A stretch of DNA of 64,000 bases from Bradyrhizobium sp. JYMT SZCCT0428 (GCF_018131075.1 NZ_JAFCLS010000002.1:124001-188000), one strand, 5' to 3'. Positions 27,091 to 36,584 are shown, numbered from the stretch's first letter. A program made the numbers and translations. Notes: generated by a model from the sequence alone, not told the origin.

Positions 27091-27864
27091 TCAGGCGGGA
27101 GCCAGTTCGCCTTCCTCGTGGCGATGTTTCTCGGGCAGATAGGCCAGCAGCATTTCACGCACCAGTGCCGGGCTCTTGGAGTCGCGGATCATCAGGATGC
27201 CGTCGATGATCAGCGTGCGGTTGGTCTCCTCGTCGAGCAGCTTGCCATGCAGCTTGTCGGCGATCGGCAGACAGATCAGGTTCGCGACCAGCGCGCCGTA
27301 GAGCGTTGCCAGCAAGGCGACGGCCATGAACGGACCGAGTTTCGAGGGATCCTGCATGTTCGAGAACATCTGCACCATGCCGAGCAGCGTGCCGATCATG
27401 CCGAACGCCGGCGCGCAATCGCCGATGGCGCGATAGATCTTCGAACCTTCGTTCAGGTGCATCAGGAAATTGTCGCGATCGCGCTCGAGGTTATCGCGGA
27501 TGAATTCGAGATCGTAACCGTCGGCGACGTAGCGGATTCCCTTGGCGAGGAACGGCTCGTTGGTATCGACCTTTTCTAACCCGACCGGACCCTGCTTGCG
27601 GGCGATTTCGGCGATACGGGCGAGTTCATCGACCAGGTCGCGCGCCGACAGACGGCTCATCGTGAAGGCGAATTTGGCGCCGAGCGGCATGCCATGCAGG
27701 ATCGCGCTGAGCGGAAAGCGGATCAGCGTCGCCGCGAACGAACCGCCGAAAATGATGATGACGGCGTGGATGTCGTAGAACATCCGGAAATCGCCACCCA
27801 TCAGGATCAGCGTGCATAGCACGATAGCGCCGGCGACCAGGCCAATGAGCGTGGTGATATCCAT
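27091..27864 (-). CDS. motA: Stator protein MotA/PomA-like
   Basis: The torque-generating membrane half of the stator. It is 257 residues with four predicted membrane segments (about 5-25, 33-52, 150-170, 180-202) and a cytoplasmic loop between the second and third. The N-terminus MDITTLIGLVAGAIVLCTLI and FGGSFAATLIRFP, plus APAFGMIGTLLGMVQMFSNM and LATLYGALVANL, are MotA/PomA signatures. The pattern is closer to PomA than to E. coli MotA. Cotranscribed with the motB-like gene downstream. It is an orphan stator pair away from flagellar operons. Confidence 0.9.
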   Translation of the reverse strand: MDITTLIGLVAGAIVLCTLILMGGDFRMFYDIHAVIIIFGGSFAATLIRFPLSAILHGMPLGAKFAFTMSRLSARDLVDELARIAEIARKQGPVGLEKVDTNEPFLAKGIRYVADGYDLEFIRDNLERDRDNFLMHLNEGSKIYRAIGDCAPAFGMIGTLLGMVQMFSNMQDPSKLGPFMAVALLATLYGALVANLICLPIADKLHGKLLDEETNRTLIIDGILMIRDSKSPALVREMLLAYLPEKHRHEEGELAPA

Positions 27865-28153
27865 TCTGAACTCCGACGCGTACGCGAACGACCTGCCCGT
27901 CCTGGACGGTGGCGCGCCCGATACGGGGCCGCGCCAATTGAACCCTACGTCGGCGCTGTTAAAGACGCGTAAAGGTTAAGCCGCGGCCGTGCCGTACAAT
28001 TGCGAGGGCCGGGCGCAGGAAACAGTCCAATATCGGCGCCATTTGCCGGATCAAGGACCCTGGGCGCGATCGCAACGTTTCGCTAACCATAATGCGCCGG
28101 CCGCCGCGGAGCACAGGGGCGGTCAGTTCAATCGATCAGCTCGCTCGGTCAGT

Positions 28154-29122
28154 TCACTGCGCCTGTACGCCGATCCCGGCGGATTTGATGATCGGCCACC
28201 ATTTGTCGATCTCGGCCTTCTGGAAGGCGGCCAGTCCTTCCGGCGTCTGCTGCGCGCGCGGGGCGACGTCGAGCCCCAGCTCGGTAAAGCGTTTCTGGAT
28301 CGCCGGATCGGCCAGCGCCTCCACGGTTGCCGCGTTGAGCTTGGCGATGATGTCCTTTGGCGTTCCCTTCGGCGCCCAGAAGCCGAACCAGCCCGACATA
28401 TAGAGTCCGGGCACGCCGGTCTCGTCCGCGGTCGGAATATCAGGCATCGAGGCGGAGCGCGCCACCGACAGATTGGCCAGCGCCTTGATCGCGCCGGCGC
28501 GGATTTGCGGCAGCGCCACCGCACCCTGCACAACCAGAAGATCCACCGTACCCGCGACGAGATCGGTCATCGCCGGTCCTGCGCCGCGATAGGGAATGAA
28601 CTGCACCTTCTGCTTGGTCAGGTTTTCGAACATCACGCCGGTGACATTGGCGGCCGCGTTCTGGTTGACGAAATTGATCTTGTCGGGATTGGCCTTCATC
28701 CAGGTCACGAGTTCGCCAAGCGTGTTCGCCGGCAGATTCTTCTTGGCGACCATCAGCTGCGGATTGTTTGATATCAGCGCGATCGGCTCGAAATCCTTTT
28801 CCAGATCATAGTCGAGCTTGTAGATGATGCTGCCGACATGGGTGTCCCACTGCCCGATGTCGAAGGTGTAACCGTCCGGCGCCGCGCGGGCGACACGACC
28901 GACGCCGATGCTGCCGCCGGCGCCGCCGACATTTTCGATCACGATCGATTGGCCGAGCGTTGCGCGCATCCGCTCGGCCATGATCCGGGCGGCGGCGTCG
29001 GTGGATCCGCCCGGCGGAAAGGGTACGACGAGCGTGATGGGGCGCGACGGATAGGTTTGCGCCTCGACCTCCGCGACGCCGGCAATGACAAGCAATGACA
29101 GCGCCGCCCAAAAGGCTCTCAT
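28154..29122 (-). CDS. Bug-type (TctC) periplasmic binding protein
   Basis: A periplasmic solute-binding protein of the Bug/tripartite tricarboxylate family, which bind organic acids. It is 322 residues with a Sec signal peptide (MRAFWAALSLLVIAGVAE, cleavage after VEA), then TYPSRPITLVVPFPPGGSTD, the invariant Bug opening, and the DLVAGTVDLLVVQGAVALPQ and GLDVAPRAQQTPEGLAAF regions. No membrane subunits TctA/TctB are adjacent, which is common for Bug proteins. It is 54 bp downstream of the RraA-fold gene, so the ligand may be the substrate of that enzyme. Confidence 0.95.
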   Translation of the reverse strand: MRAFWAALSLLVIAGVAEVEAQTYPSRPITLVVPFPPGGSTDAAARIMAERMRATLGQSIVIENVGGAGGSIGVGRVARAAPDGYTFDIGQWDTHVGSIIYKLDYDLEKDFEPIALISNNPQLMVAKKNLPANTLGELVTWMKANPDKINFVNQNAAANVTGVMFENLTKQKVQFIPYRGAGPAMTDLVAGTVDLLVVQGAVALPQIRAGAIKALANLSVARSASMPDIPTADETGVPGLYMSGWFGFWAPKGTPKDIIAKLNAATVEALADPAIQKRFTELGLDVAPRAQQTPEGLAAFQKAEIDKWWPIIKSAGIGVQAQ

Positions 29123-29176
29123 GACGTCTCCCCTCGTGTGTTAATTACCCCGACTTTTCGCCGGTGGTTGTTTTCG

Positions 29177-29896
29177 TCAGTGGATTTCAGCGGAACGCTT
29201 CAGCGCCTCTTTCAGTTTCTCGAGCGTGAAGTCCGGGCTGCGCGCGATATCCAGGATCGGCGTCTCGCGGCGGCCGCACAGTTCGGCGGCGTCCGGAATC
29301 TTGGCGGCGATATCGATCGGAATCACGATCGCGCCATGCTGGTCGGCATGGATCAGATCGTCGGAATGCACCGTCATGCCGGCGACGCGCACTTCGCCGC
29401 CAAAACTCTCGGCATGCACCCAGGCATGCGACGGACCGATCGATCCGGCCAGCGCCTGGAAGCCCGGCGCCCATTGCGGGATGTCCCTGATAGAACCGTC
29501 GGTGATGACGCCGAGGCAGCCGAGCGCCTTGTGCACGTTGCTCTGCACCTCGCCCCAGAACGCACCATAGCCGACGTCGGCGCCGTCGATATCCTGGATC
29601 ACGGTGATGCGCGGACCAAAGCCGGTGCCGACATATTCGTAATAGGCGATGCGGCGCCTTGCCTGCTCATCGGCGGGAAGGCCGGACTTGAGCACCGAGC
29701 GGATGGACACGGTGCGGGCATAGCCGACCATCGGCGGCAGATTGGGAAACGGGCAGACCAGTGGCTTGGTGGTGTAGCCGATCAGCCGGCGTTCAGGCGC
29801 CACGATCTCCATCGCATTGCAGATCGTCGGCGTGTCGTAGCGGGCCAACGCTTCAAGCACGGAAGCCGGTAGCGGGGCGGAAGCGGACTGGGTCAC
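29177..29896 (-). CDS. RraA-like / HMG-CHA aldolase-fold protein
   Basis: A 239-residue protein of the RraA-like family, which includes class II HMG/CHA aldolases and oxaloacetate decarboxylases. The metal and substrate site shows GCLGVITDGSIRDIP (Arg and Asp of the G-x-RD motif) and the preceding DIDGADVGYGAFWGEVQSNV. Family members split gamma-carboxy-gamma-hydroxy-alpha-keto acids in aromatic catabolism or, as true RraA, regulate RNase E; the enzyme-like length and Bug-protein neighbour favour a catabolic role. It is the first gene of a two-gene unit. Confidence 0.85.
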   Translation of the reverse strand: MTQSASAPLPASVLEALARYDTPTICNAMEIVAPERRLIGYTTKPLVCPFPNLPPMVGYARTVSIRSVLKSGLPADEQARRRIAYYEYVGTGFGPRITVIQDIDGADVGYGAFWGEVQSNVHKALGCLGVITDGSIRDIPQWAPGFQALAGSIGPSHAWVHAESFGGEVRVAGMTVHSDDLIHADQHGAIVIPIDIAAKIPDAAELCGRRETPILDIARSPDFTLEKLKEALKRSAEIH

Positions 29897-29958
29897 TGCG
29901 TTTCTCTCCTGATTTTTGGGCCGGAATTATGGACAGCCGGACATCGCTAAGCCCTATA

Positions 29959-29987
29959 GCCGAGATTGGGGTCGAACCCAACTCGGC
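29959..29987. other. Stable hairpin between rraA-like gene and pssA
   Basis: GCCGAG, one unpaired base, TTGGG, six-base loop, then CCCAA and CTCGGC: eleven pairs with one bulge. It lies in the gap between the start of the RraA-like gene and the pssA stop. There is no T-run on either strand, so it may be a Rho-independent-like 3' end for pssA without a classic tract, or a REP-type element. Confidence 0.4.
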
Positions 29988-30038
29988 CAGCGCTCATGGC
30001 AGCTATCTTGGCAGATATAACGGAAGTCGCGTGGCGGC

Positions 30039-30926
30039 TCAGTTCAGCCGCGCCGGGCGGTCGTCATGCTCGGCATCGGCCGGAGCCGCCGGGAATACGG
30101 CTGCCGGACCGGCGGGTGCGGCGGCATCGGTGGTCGCAGCCGCCAGCGCGGCAGCGGCGTTTCGCTCATGATCGCGATAGGTTTTCCAGCCCCACGGCAG
30201 GCTCAACAGATACAGCACGGTCCCGACCGAGAGAATGTACCAGGGATAGCTCACGAGCAGCGCGATGAAGAACACCACCGAGACGAAAACCGGCAGCACC
30301 ATTTCCGGCGGCACGCGCATGCGCACGGTCTTGCCGGAAAGCACCGGCAGCCGCGACACCATCAGGAATCCGATCAGCAGCGTATAGAACGCGGTCAGTA
30401 TGGCCGGCGGCTGCGGGACGCCCAAAAAGACCAGATAGATCGGCAGCATCACGGTCAGCGCACCGAGCGGCGCCGGGACACCGGTGAAATAATTCGCCGC
30501 GAATGCGGGCTTGTTCGGATCGTCGATGCTGGCGTTGAACCGCGCCAGCCGCAGGCCGCCCGAGATCGCGTACACCATGGCCGCGATCCAGCCGCCATTA
30601 CCGAGTTCATGCAACTGCCAGAAATACAGCATCAGGCCGGGCGTGACGCCGAAATTGACGAAGTCCGCGAGGCTGTCGAGCTCGGCGCCGAATTTCGACT
30701 GGCCCTTGATCATGCGCGCGACGCGGCCGTCGACCCCGTCCAGCACCGCCGCGAACACGATCGCGGCAACGGCGAGCTCCATGCGGCCCTCGATCGACAG
30801 CCGGATCGCCGTCAGCCCGGCGCAGATCGCGAGCAACGTGATGAAGTTCGGCACCAGCATCCGGATCGGGATCGGACGAAACCGGCGACGGCGCATTTCC
30901 GGAGATTTGGGATCGGGTGTCATCAT
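30039..30926 (-). CDS. pssA: Phosphatidylserine synthase PssA
   Basis: Joins CDP-diacylglycerol and serine to make phosphatidylserine in the membrane. It is 295 residues with about eight membrane segments. The CDP-alcohol phosphatidyltransferase motif DGxxARxxxxxxxxGxxxDxxxD is complete in LDGVDGRVARMIKGQSKFGA and ELDSLAD (about residues 62-90). This is the type II, rhizobial form of PssA. The C-terminal tail is Ala/Pro-rich. It is 76 bp downstream of psd, the gene for the next enzyme. Confidence 0.95.
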   Translation of the reverse strand: MMTPDPKSPEMRRRRFRPIPIRMLVPNFITLLAICAGLTAIRLSIEGRMELAVAAIVFAAVLDGVDGRVARMIKGQSKFGAELDSLADFVNFGVTPGLMLYFWQLHELGNGGWIAAMVYAISGGLRLARFNASIDDPNKPAFAANYFTGVPAPLGALTVMLPIYLVFLGVPQPPAILTAFYTLLIGFLMVSRLPVLSGKTVRMRVPPEMVLPVFVSVVFFIALLVSYPWYILSVGTVLYLLSLPWGWKTYRDHERNAAAALAAATTDAAAPAGPAAVFPAAPADAEHDDRPARLN

Positions 30927-31002
30927 GGCTCGCCAATATATAGCAAGCGCCAGCCTGCGCCGCCATTGTGGCGGCCGGCAGGCGCCTTGGCCATTCGGAT
31001 GG

Positions 31003-31710
31003 TTAATCGGCGCGGAAGGTCCGCCCCTGCTCGCTGGCGCCGCCGAGATCGGCCAGCACGGTCTCGCCGGCGACCGCGGTTTGGCCCTCGGAAACCAGCG
31101 ATTTGCCGCCTTCGGGCAAATAGACGTCGAGCCGCGAGCCGAACCGGATCAGGCCGAACCGCTCGCCGGCGCCGATCGTCTGCCCCTCGCGCACGAACGA
31201 GACAATACGTCGCGCTACCAGGCCTGCGATCTGGACCACGCCGATGCGGCCATGGCTGGCGGTCGAGATCACCAGCGAGTTTCGCTCATTGTCTTCGCTG
31301 GCCTTGTCGAGCTCGGCATTGATGAAGGTGCCGGGCCGGTAGGCGATACGGTCGATCCGCCCCGCCACCGGAGCGCGATTCACGTGGCAGTTGAACACAC
31401 TCATGAAAATCGAGATGCGCAGCAGCGGCCGGTCGCCGAGACCAAGCTCGGCCGGCGGCAGCACCTGAGAGATCATCGAGACCCGTCCGTCGGCCGGCGA
31501 CACCACGATGCCTTCGCGCACCGGGGTGACGCGCACGGGATCGCGGAAGAACAGCGCGCACCAGACCGTCAGGATCGTGCCGATCCAGCCGAGCGGCGTC
31601 CAGATCCAGAACAGGACCAGGCTTGCAAGCGCAAAGCCGCCGATGAAGGGATAGCCCTCGGGATGAACAGGCGGGATTTGCGCGCGGATGGAATTGGCAA
31701 TCGACATCAA
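31003..31710 (-). CDS. psd: Phosphatidylserine decarboxylase Psd
   Basis: Converts phosphatidylserine to phosphatidylethanolamine. It is 235 residues, the short PSD-A type of alphaproteobacteria. Two N-terminal membrane segments (about 22-55) precede the catalytic domain: [26 protein letters not shown] and the self-cleavage motif [13 protein letters not shown], where the Ser of FGS becomes the pyruvoyl group. It sits between the Atm1-like exporter gene (54 bp upstream) and pssA, all on the minus strand, so the two lipid enzymes are made together. Confidence 0.96.
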   Translation of the reverse strand: MMSIANSIRAQIPPVHPEGYPFIGGFALASLVLFWIWTPLGWIGTILTVWCALFFRDPVRVTPVREGIVVSPADGRVSMISQVLPPAELGLGDRPLLRISIFMSVFNCHVNRAPVAGRIDRIAYRPGTFINAELDKASEDNERNSLVISTASHGRIGVVQIAGLVARRIVSFVREGQTIGAGERFGLIRFGSRLDVYLPEGGKSLVSEGQTAVAGETVLADLGGASEQGRTFRAD

Positions 31711-31764
31711 GGCTCACTATTGGCTGGCCCGGTCCCGTTCTTTCGGGACCGAGCTGTATTTCAA

Positions 31765-33711
31765 TTATTCCGCAGCGGTGACCAGAGGATCCTGGACCGG
31801 CGGCGGGGTGCGGTTGGGCGCCTCGTTGTCGTCGTCGATCTGCGCGAGCTTCTCCCGCGCCTCCTCGGCTTCGCGCTGCCTGTTCCACATACTGGCATAA
31901 AGTCCGCCGGAAGCCAAAAGCCGGGCGTGCGTGCCGCGCTCGGCAATGCGGCCCTGATCCAGCACGATAATTTCGTCGGCGCCGACGATGGTCGAGAGCC
32001 GATGCGCGATCACCAGCGAGGTGCGTCCGCGCGAGACGCGCTCGAGCGATTCCTGGATTTCATGCTCGGTGTGACTGTCGAGCGCCGAGGTCGCCTCATC
32101 GAGCACCAGGATCGGCGGCGCCTTCAACACGGTGCGCGCGATCGCGACGCGCTGCTTCTCGCCGCCGGACAATTTCAGTCCGCGTTCGCCGACCTGGGTC
32201 TCATATCCCAGCGGTGACATCCGGATGAAGCTGTCGATCTGCGCCAGTTGCGCGGCCTCCTCCACCTCCGCATCGCTGGCGTCCCAGCGGCCGTAGCGGA
32301 TGTTGTAGCGGATGGTGTCGTTGAACAGCACGGTATCCTGCGGCACCATGCCGATCGAGGCGCGCAGCGATGCCTGGGTGACGTTCCTGATGTCCTGGCC
32401 GTCGATCAGGATCTTGCCGCCGGAAACGTCGTAAAGGCGGAACAGCAGCCGCGAGATCGTCGACTTGCCTGCCCCCGAGGGGCCGACGATCGCAACCGTC
32501 TTGCCCGCCGGCACCTCGAAGCTGAGGCCTTTCAGGATCGGACGCTCGGGGTCATAGGCAAACCGCACGTCTTCGAACCGCACATTGCCCGACCCCACCA
32601 CCAGCGGCACGGCGCCCGGGATATCCTTGATCTCGGGATTGCGCGACAGCACGCTGAACATCTTCTCGATGTCGATCACCGCCTGCTTGATCTCGCGATA
32701 GACCATGCCCATGAAATTGAGCGGCTGGTACAGCTGGATCATCATGGCGTTGACCATGACGAAGTCACCGACGGTGTTGGTGCCGTTGCGCACGCCGATC
32801 GCGCACATCAGCATGGTCGCGGTGAGACCGAGCGTGAAGATGACCGCCTGCCCGGTGTTGAGCACAGCGAGCGACGTGTAAGTCTTCACGCTGTTGTGCT
32901 CGTAGCGCTCCATCGAGCGGTCGTAGCGCGCGGCCTCGCGCTGCTCGGCGCTGAAATATTTTACGGTCTCGTAGTTGAGCAGCGAGTCGATCGCCTTGGT
33001 GTTCGCCTCGGTGTCGGAATCGTTCATCTTGCGGCGGATCTCGATCCGCCATTCGGTCGCGATGTAGGTGTAGTACATGTAGATCACGACCGTGACCGCG
33101 GTGACCAGCACGTAGCGCCAGTCGAACTGCCACAGCAGCACCGCCATCAACAGTGACACCTCGACGATGGTCGGGATCAGTTGCAGGATCACCATCCGCA
33201 CGATCACTTCGATGCCGGTGCGGCCGCGCTCCAGCACGCGGGTCAGTCCCCCGGTCTTGCGCTCGAGATGGAAGCGCAGCGACAGCTCGTGCATGTGCAC
33301 GAAGGTGATGTAGGCGAGCTTTCGCACCGCATGCATCGCAACGCGCGCGAAGATGCCGTCGCGCCACTGCGTCAGCACCGCCATCAGCACCCGCACCGCG
33401 CCGTAGCTTGCGGTCATCAGCAAGGGTGACGCGATCAGCCACAGCGTCCAGTTCGACGGTTCCACCGGCGCGCTGCCGTGGCCGTTGAGCGCGTCGATCG
33501 CCCATTTGAAGGTGAAGGGCACCGTCAGCGTCGCGAGCTTCGCGACCAGCAGCAGCACCATCGACCAGACCACGCGCATTTTCAGGTCGGCGCGGTCGCC
33601 GGGCCAGATATAGGGCCACAGATGCGCCAGCGTCCCGATCAGGGTCGCCTTTTCGAGGGAGGAGCTATCGGGCAGTGGCGCTTCGTCGGCTCGCGAATCA
33701 GTGTCGGCCAT
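31765..33711 (-). CDS. ABC exporter of the Atm1/HMT1 type
   Basis: A 648-residue half-transporter: six membrane helices (about residues 40-340) then one ATPase domain (about 375-610). The ATPase has Walker A VGPSGAGKST, signature LSGGEKQRVAIARTVLKAPP and Walker B ILVLDEATSALD. Motifs in the membrane part (LERGRTGIEVIVRMVILQLIP, IEWRI/TEWRIEIRRKMNDSDT, NYETVKYFSAEQREA) are typical of Atm1, which exports glutathione-linked sulfur or metal compounds. The C-terminal 35 residues are acidic then Pro-rich. It is the first gene of a run with psd and pssA. Confidence 0.94.
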   Translation of the reverse strand: MADTDSRADEAPLPDSSSLEKATLIGTLAHLWPYIWPGDRADLKMRVVWSMVLLLVAKLATLTVPFTFKWAIDALNGHGSAPVEPSNWTLWLIASPLLMTASYGAVRVLMAVLTQWRDGIFARVAMHAVRKLAYITFVHMHELSLRFHLERKTGGLTRVLERGRTGIEVIVRMVILQLIPTIVEVSLLMAVLLWQFDWRYVLVTAVTVVIYMYYTYIATEWRIEIRRKMNDSDTEANTKAIDSLLNYETVKYFSAEQREAARYDRSMERYEHNSVKTYTSLAVLNTGQAVIFTLGLTATMLMCAIGVRNGTNTVGDFVMVNAMMIQLYQPLNFMGMVYREIKQAVIDIEKMFSVLSRNPEIKDIPGAVPLVVGSGNVRFEDVRFAYDPERPILKGLSFEVPAGKTVAIVGPSGAGKSTISRLLFRLYDVSGGKILIDGQDIRNVTQASLRASIGMVPQDTVLFNDTIRYNIRYGRWDASDAEVEEAAQLAQIDSFIRMSPLGYETQVGERGLKLSGGEKQRVAIARTVLKAPPILVLDEATSALDSHTEHEIQESLERVSRGRTSLVIAHRLSTIVGADEIIVLDQGRIAERGTHARLLASGGLYASMWNRQREAEEAREKLAQIDDDNEAPNRTPPPVQDPLVTAAE

Positions 33712-33924
33712 GGATCAAGCGCCCAAAAGTCTGATGGCGCGCCCGTTCGCCGTTACATGGTTTCCGTTGATCGTCATTCTGCTCGTCATATAGAGCGTTT
33801 AAACGCCGCGTACAGCCTTGAAAGGCAAAACTTTCTCCGGTTTGCCCGCATTTCGGGTTCAAAACCGCTGTGGCAGTATATTCTCGGACTTGAGCTTTCT
33901 ACGCTGCAGTGCCACATAAATTGC

Positions 33925-34530
33925 ATGAACCAAATCAAAACCGTCTGCGTCTATTGCGGCTCCGGCTCCGGCTCGAACCCCCGTTTCGTGGAAGCTGCGA
34001 TCGCGCTGGGCAAGGTGTTCGCCGAGAACAGTATCCGCCTCGTCTATGGCGGCGGATCGGTGGGCCTGATGGGCGCGGTTGCCAAATCCGTGCTGGATCA
34101 CGGTGGCACCGTTACCGGGATCATTCCGGATTTTCTCGCCAACCGCGAGCGCATGAATCCGAACCTTACCGAACTGGTCGTCACGCCTGACATGCACGAG
34201 CGCAAGCGGCTGATGTTCGAACGCTCCGACGCATTCGTCGCCCTTCCCGGCGGCGTCGGCACGTTGGAGGAACTGGTCGAGCAGATGACCTGGCAACAGC
34301 TCGGCCGGCACACCAAACCGGTGCTGCTCGCCAACATCGACGATTTCTGGGAGCCGCTGATCGCGCTATTGACGCATATGCGCGCCAATCAGTTCATCCG
34401 CCCAGCTCTGGACGTCGAGGTGTTGAAGGCCGAACGCGTCGAGGACATCCTGCCGCGCCTGCGCGCCGCCGCGGCCCTTGCGCCCGAGGGCACCCAGGAG
34501 ATGGCGCCGGACGTCGCGCGACGGCTGTAG
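33925..34530 (+). CDS. LOG-family nucleoside phosphate phosphoribohydrolase-like
   Basis: A 201-residue Rossmann-fold protein (TIGR00730/LOG family). Members remove ribose 5-phosphate from nucleoside monophosphates, including cytokinin activation. Signatures are VCVYCGSGSGSNPRF at the start, LVYGGGSVGLMGAVA and the catalytic LPGGVGTLEELVEQMTW with MHERKRLMF before it. I start it at 33925 (MNQIKTVCVY); the upstream in-frame stretch overlaps the divergent exporter gene. It stands alone between that exporter and a VOC gene. A role in phytohormone production is possible but not shown. Confidence 0.93.
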   Translation: MNQIKTVCVYCGSGSGSNPRFVEAAIALGKVFAENSIRLVYGGGSVGLMGAVAKSVLDHGGTVTGIIPDFLANRERMNPNLTELVVTPDMHERKRLMFERSDAFVALPGGVGTLEELVEQMTWQQLGRHTKPVLLANIDDFWEPLIALLTHMRANQFIRPALDVEVLKAERVEDILPRLRAAAALAPEGTQEMAPDVARRL

Positions 34531-34542
34531 AGGTTTGCGCCT

Positions 34543-34920
34543 TCATTCGCTCGGAAACGTCACGGCTTCGATGCGGTTGCCATCGGGATCGACGACGAAC
34601 GCCGCGTAGTATTTCACGCGGTCGTGGGGACGCAAGCCCGGCGCGCCGTCGGAACGGCCGCCGGCGCTGAGCGGCGCGGCGTGGAAGGCATCGACCGCAT
34701 CCGTTGACCGCGCGCGAAGGCAGATGTGCACGCCGCTTTCCGGCGCGACCGGCGGCATGCCGGCGCGCAGGTTGATCCAGAATTCGGGATAGGTTTTGCC
34801 GAACCCGATTGTTGCCGGACGCGTCACCAGCCGGGTCAGCCCAAGCCCGGCAAGCGTCGGCTCATAGAAGCGCGCCGCGCGTTCGAGATCGGCAACGCCG
34901 ACGGAGACGTGATCGAGCAT
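34543..34920 (-). CDS. VOC-family (glyoxalase-like) protein
   Basis: A 125-residue vicinal-oxygen-chelate domain protein: LDHVSVGVADLERAARFYEP at the start, VHICLRARSTDAVDAFHAA in the centre, YYAAFVVDPDGNRIEAV at the end, giving the two beta-alpha-beta units and metal-site residues (His3 region, Glu118 region). Family members include lactoylglutathione lyases and dioxygenases; no substrate can be assigned. It is convergent with the LOG-like gene, 12 bp apart. Confidence 0.88.
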   Translation of the reverse strand: MLDHVSVGVADLERAARFYEPTLAGLGLTRLVTRPATIGFGKTYPEFWINLRAGMPPVAPESGVHICLRARSTDAVDAFHAAPLSAGGRSDGAPGLRPHDRVKYYAAFVVDPDGNRIEAVTFPSE

Positions 34921-34943
34921 GCGGCACCTTCGATTGTTGCCTC

Positions 34944-34977
34944 GTCATTCCGGGTTCGCTTCGCGCCCCGGAATGAC
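34944..34977. repeat. REP-like palindrome with 11-base arms
   Basis: GTCATTCCGGG and its exact complement CCCGGAATGAC flank a 12-base loop. It lies between the VOC gene and the end of cimA. The same type of arm (GTCGTCCCGGC) bounds the 141-base element at 45224, suggesting a common repeat class. Confidence 0.75.
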
Positions 34978-34985
34978 AATAAGCC

Positions 34986-36584
34986 TCACACCGGCGCGCC
35001 TGATTTCACCAGCTTGTAGACCACCGAATCCATCAGCGCCTGGAACGAAGCGTCGATGATATTGGGCGACACGCCGACCGTGATCCAGCTGTCGCCGTTT
35101 TCATCCTCGCTCTCGATCAGCACCCGCGTCACCGCCTCCGTGCCGCCATTGAGGATACGGACGCGATAGTCGATCAGCCTCAGGCCTTCGATGTATTTCT
35201 GGTATTTGCCGAGGTCCTTGCGCAGCGCGACGTCGAGCGCGTTGACGGGGCCGTTGCCCTCCGCGGCCGAGATCAGCCGCTCGCCGGCGACATCGACCTT
35301 CACCACCGCGAGCGCCACCGTGACGCGCTGGCCGTTGGAATTGTAGCGCTGCTCGACATTGACGTCGAACTGCTCGACCCGGAAATATTCCGGCACCCGC
35401 CCGAGCGTGCGCCGCGCCAGCAGATCGAACGACGCATTGGCGGATTCGTAGGCGTAACCCGCCGCCTCGCGCTCCTTCAGCTCCTCGACCAGCCGTGCCA
35501 GCTTCGGATCGCTCTTCTCGTAAGGGATGCCGGCGCGGTCGAGTTCAGCCATCACATTGGAGCGGCCGGCCTGATCGGACACCAGCACCTTGCGATGGTT
35601 ACCGACCAGTTCGGGCAGCACGTGCTCATAGGTGTGCGGGTCCTTCATGACCGCGGAGGCGTGGATACCGGTCTTGGTCACGAAGGCGCTTTCGCCGACA
35701 TAGGCGGCGTGGCGGTTCGGCGCGCGGTTCAACATGTCGTCGAGCGTCCGCGACACCTTCATCAAGGTCGCCATCTTTTCATTGGTGACGCCGATCTCGA
35801 AGGCGTCCGAAAATTCATTCTTCAGCCGCAAGGTCGGGATCAGCGAACAGAGATTGGCGTTGCCGCAGCGCTCTCCGAGCCCGTTCAGCGTGCCCTGGAT
35901 CTGCCGCGCCCCGGCGCGCACCGCCGCGAGCGAGTTGGCGACCGCCTGCTCGGTGTCGTTATGGGCGTGGATGCCGACATTGCCGCCGGGAATGTCCTTG
36001 ATGACGTCGCCGACGATGGTCTCGACCTCATGCGGCATGGTGCCGCCATTGGTGTCGCACAGCACGACCCAGCGCGCGCCGGACTCATAAGCCGCCCTGG
36101 CGCAGGCCAGCGCGAACTCGGCATTCTCCTTGTAGCCGTCAAAGAAGTGCTCACAATCCACCATCACCTCGCGGCCGGCGGCCTTGGCGGCACTCACGCT
36201 GTCGCGGATCGAGGCGAGGTTCTCCTCATTCGTGGTTTCGAGCGCGACACGCACCTGATAGGCCGAGGCTTTCGCGACAAAGCAGATTGCATCCGCCTTG
36301 GCTTCGATCAGTGCCGCCAGCCCGGGATCGTTGGAGGCCGAGCGGCCGGGTCGGCGCGTCATGCCGAACGCGGTAAAGCGCGCATGGTCGAGTTTCGGCT
36401 TGGTCGCAAAAAATTCGGTATCTGTCGGATTGGCGCCGGGATAGCCGCCTTCGACATAGTCGATGCCGAGTTCGTCGAGCATGCCGGCGATGATCTGCTT
36501 GTCATGCAGCGTGAAGTCGACCCCATTGGTTTGCGCGCCGTCGCGCAGCGTGGTGTCGAACAGATAAAGGCGTTCGCGGCTCAT
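34986..36584 (-). CDS. cimA: (R)-citramalate synthase CimA
   Basis: Condenses acetyl-CoA and pyruvate to citramalate, the entry to threonine-independent isoleucine synthesis. The 532 residues from ATG 36584 (MSRERLYLFDTTLRDGAQT) show the DRE-TIM catalytic barrel (LFDTTLRDGAQTNG, GIHAHNDTEQAVANSLAAV with the metal HxH, and GTLNGLGERCGNANL) and a C-terminal regulatory domain (about 390-530). The length and pattern fit the CimA/LeuA2 type rather than 2-isopropylmalate synthase LeuA. It starts within the stop codon of the upstream GNAT gene (ATGA), so they are translationally coupled. Confidence 0.94.
   Translation of the reverse strand: MSRERLYLFDTTLRDGAQTNGVDFTLHDKQIIAGMLDELGIDYVEGGYPGANPTDTEFFATKPKLDHARFTAFGMTRRPGRSASNDPGLAALIEAKADAICFVAKASAYQVRVALETTNEENLASIRDSVSAAKAAGREVMVDCEHFFDGYKENAEFALACARAAYESGARWVVLCDTNGGTMPHEVETIVGDVIKDIPGGNVGIHAHNDTEQAVANSLAAVRAGARQIQGTLNGLGERCGNANLCSLIPTLRLKNEFSDAFEIGVTNEKMATLMKVSRTLDDMLNRAPNRHAAYVGESAFVTKTGIHASAVMKDPHTYEHVLPELVGNHRKVLVSDQAGRSNVMAELDRAGIPYEKSDPKLARLVEELKEREAAGYAYESANASFDLLARRTLGRVPEYFRVEQFDVNVEQRYNSNGQRVTVALAVVKVDVAGERLISAAEGNGPVNALDVALRKDLGKYQKYIEGLRLIDYRVRILNGGTEAVTRVLIESEDENGDSWITVGVSPNIIDASFQALMDSVVYKLVKSGAPV

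Noticed and set aside
29941..29990. tRNA T-arm-like text (GGGTTCGACCCC on the minus strand)
   Set aside because: No acceptor, D-arm or anticodon arm at the right distances; it is part of a simple hairpin.
33795..33806. 12-base palindrome GCGTTTAAACGC upstream of the LOG-like gene
   Set aside because: Short enough to occur by chance and no other support; also reads like a fragment of the dispersed repeat end.
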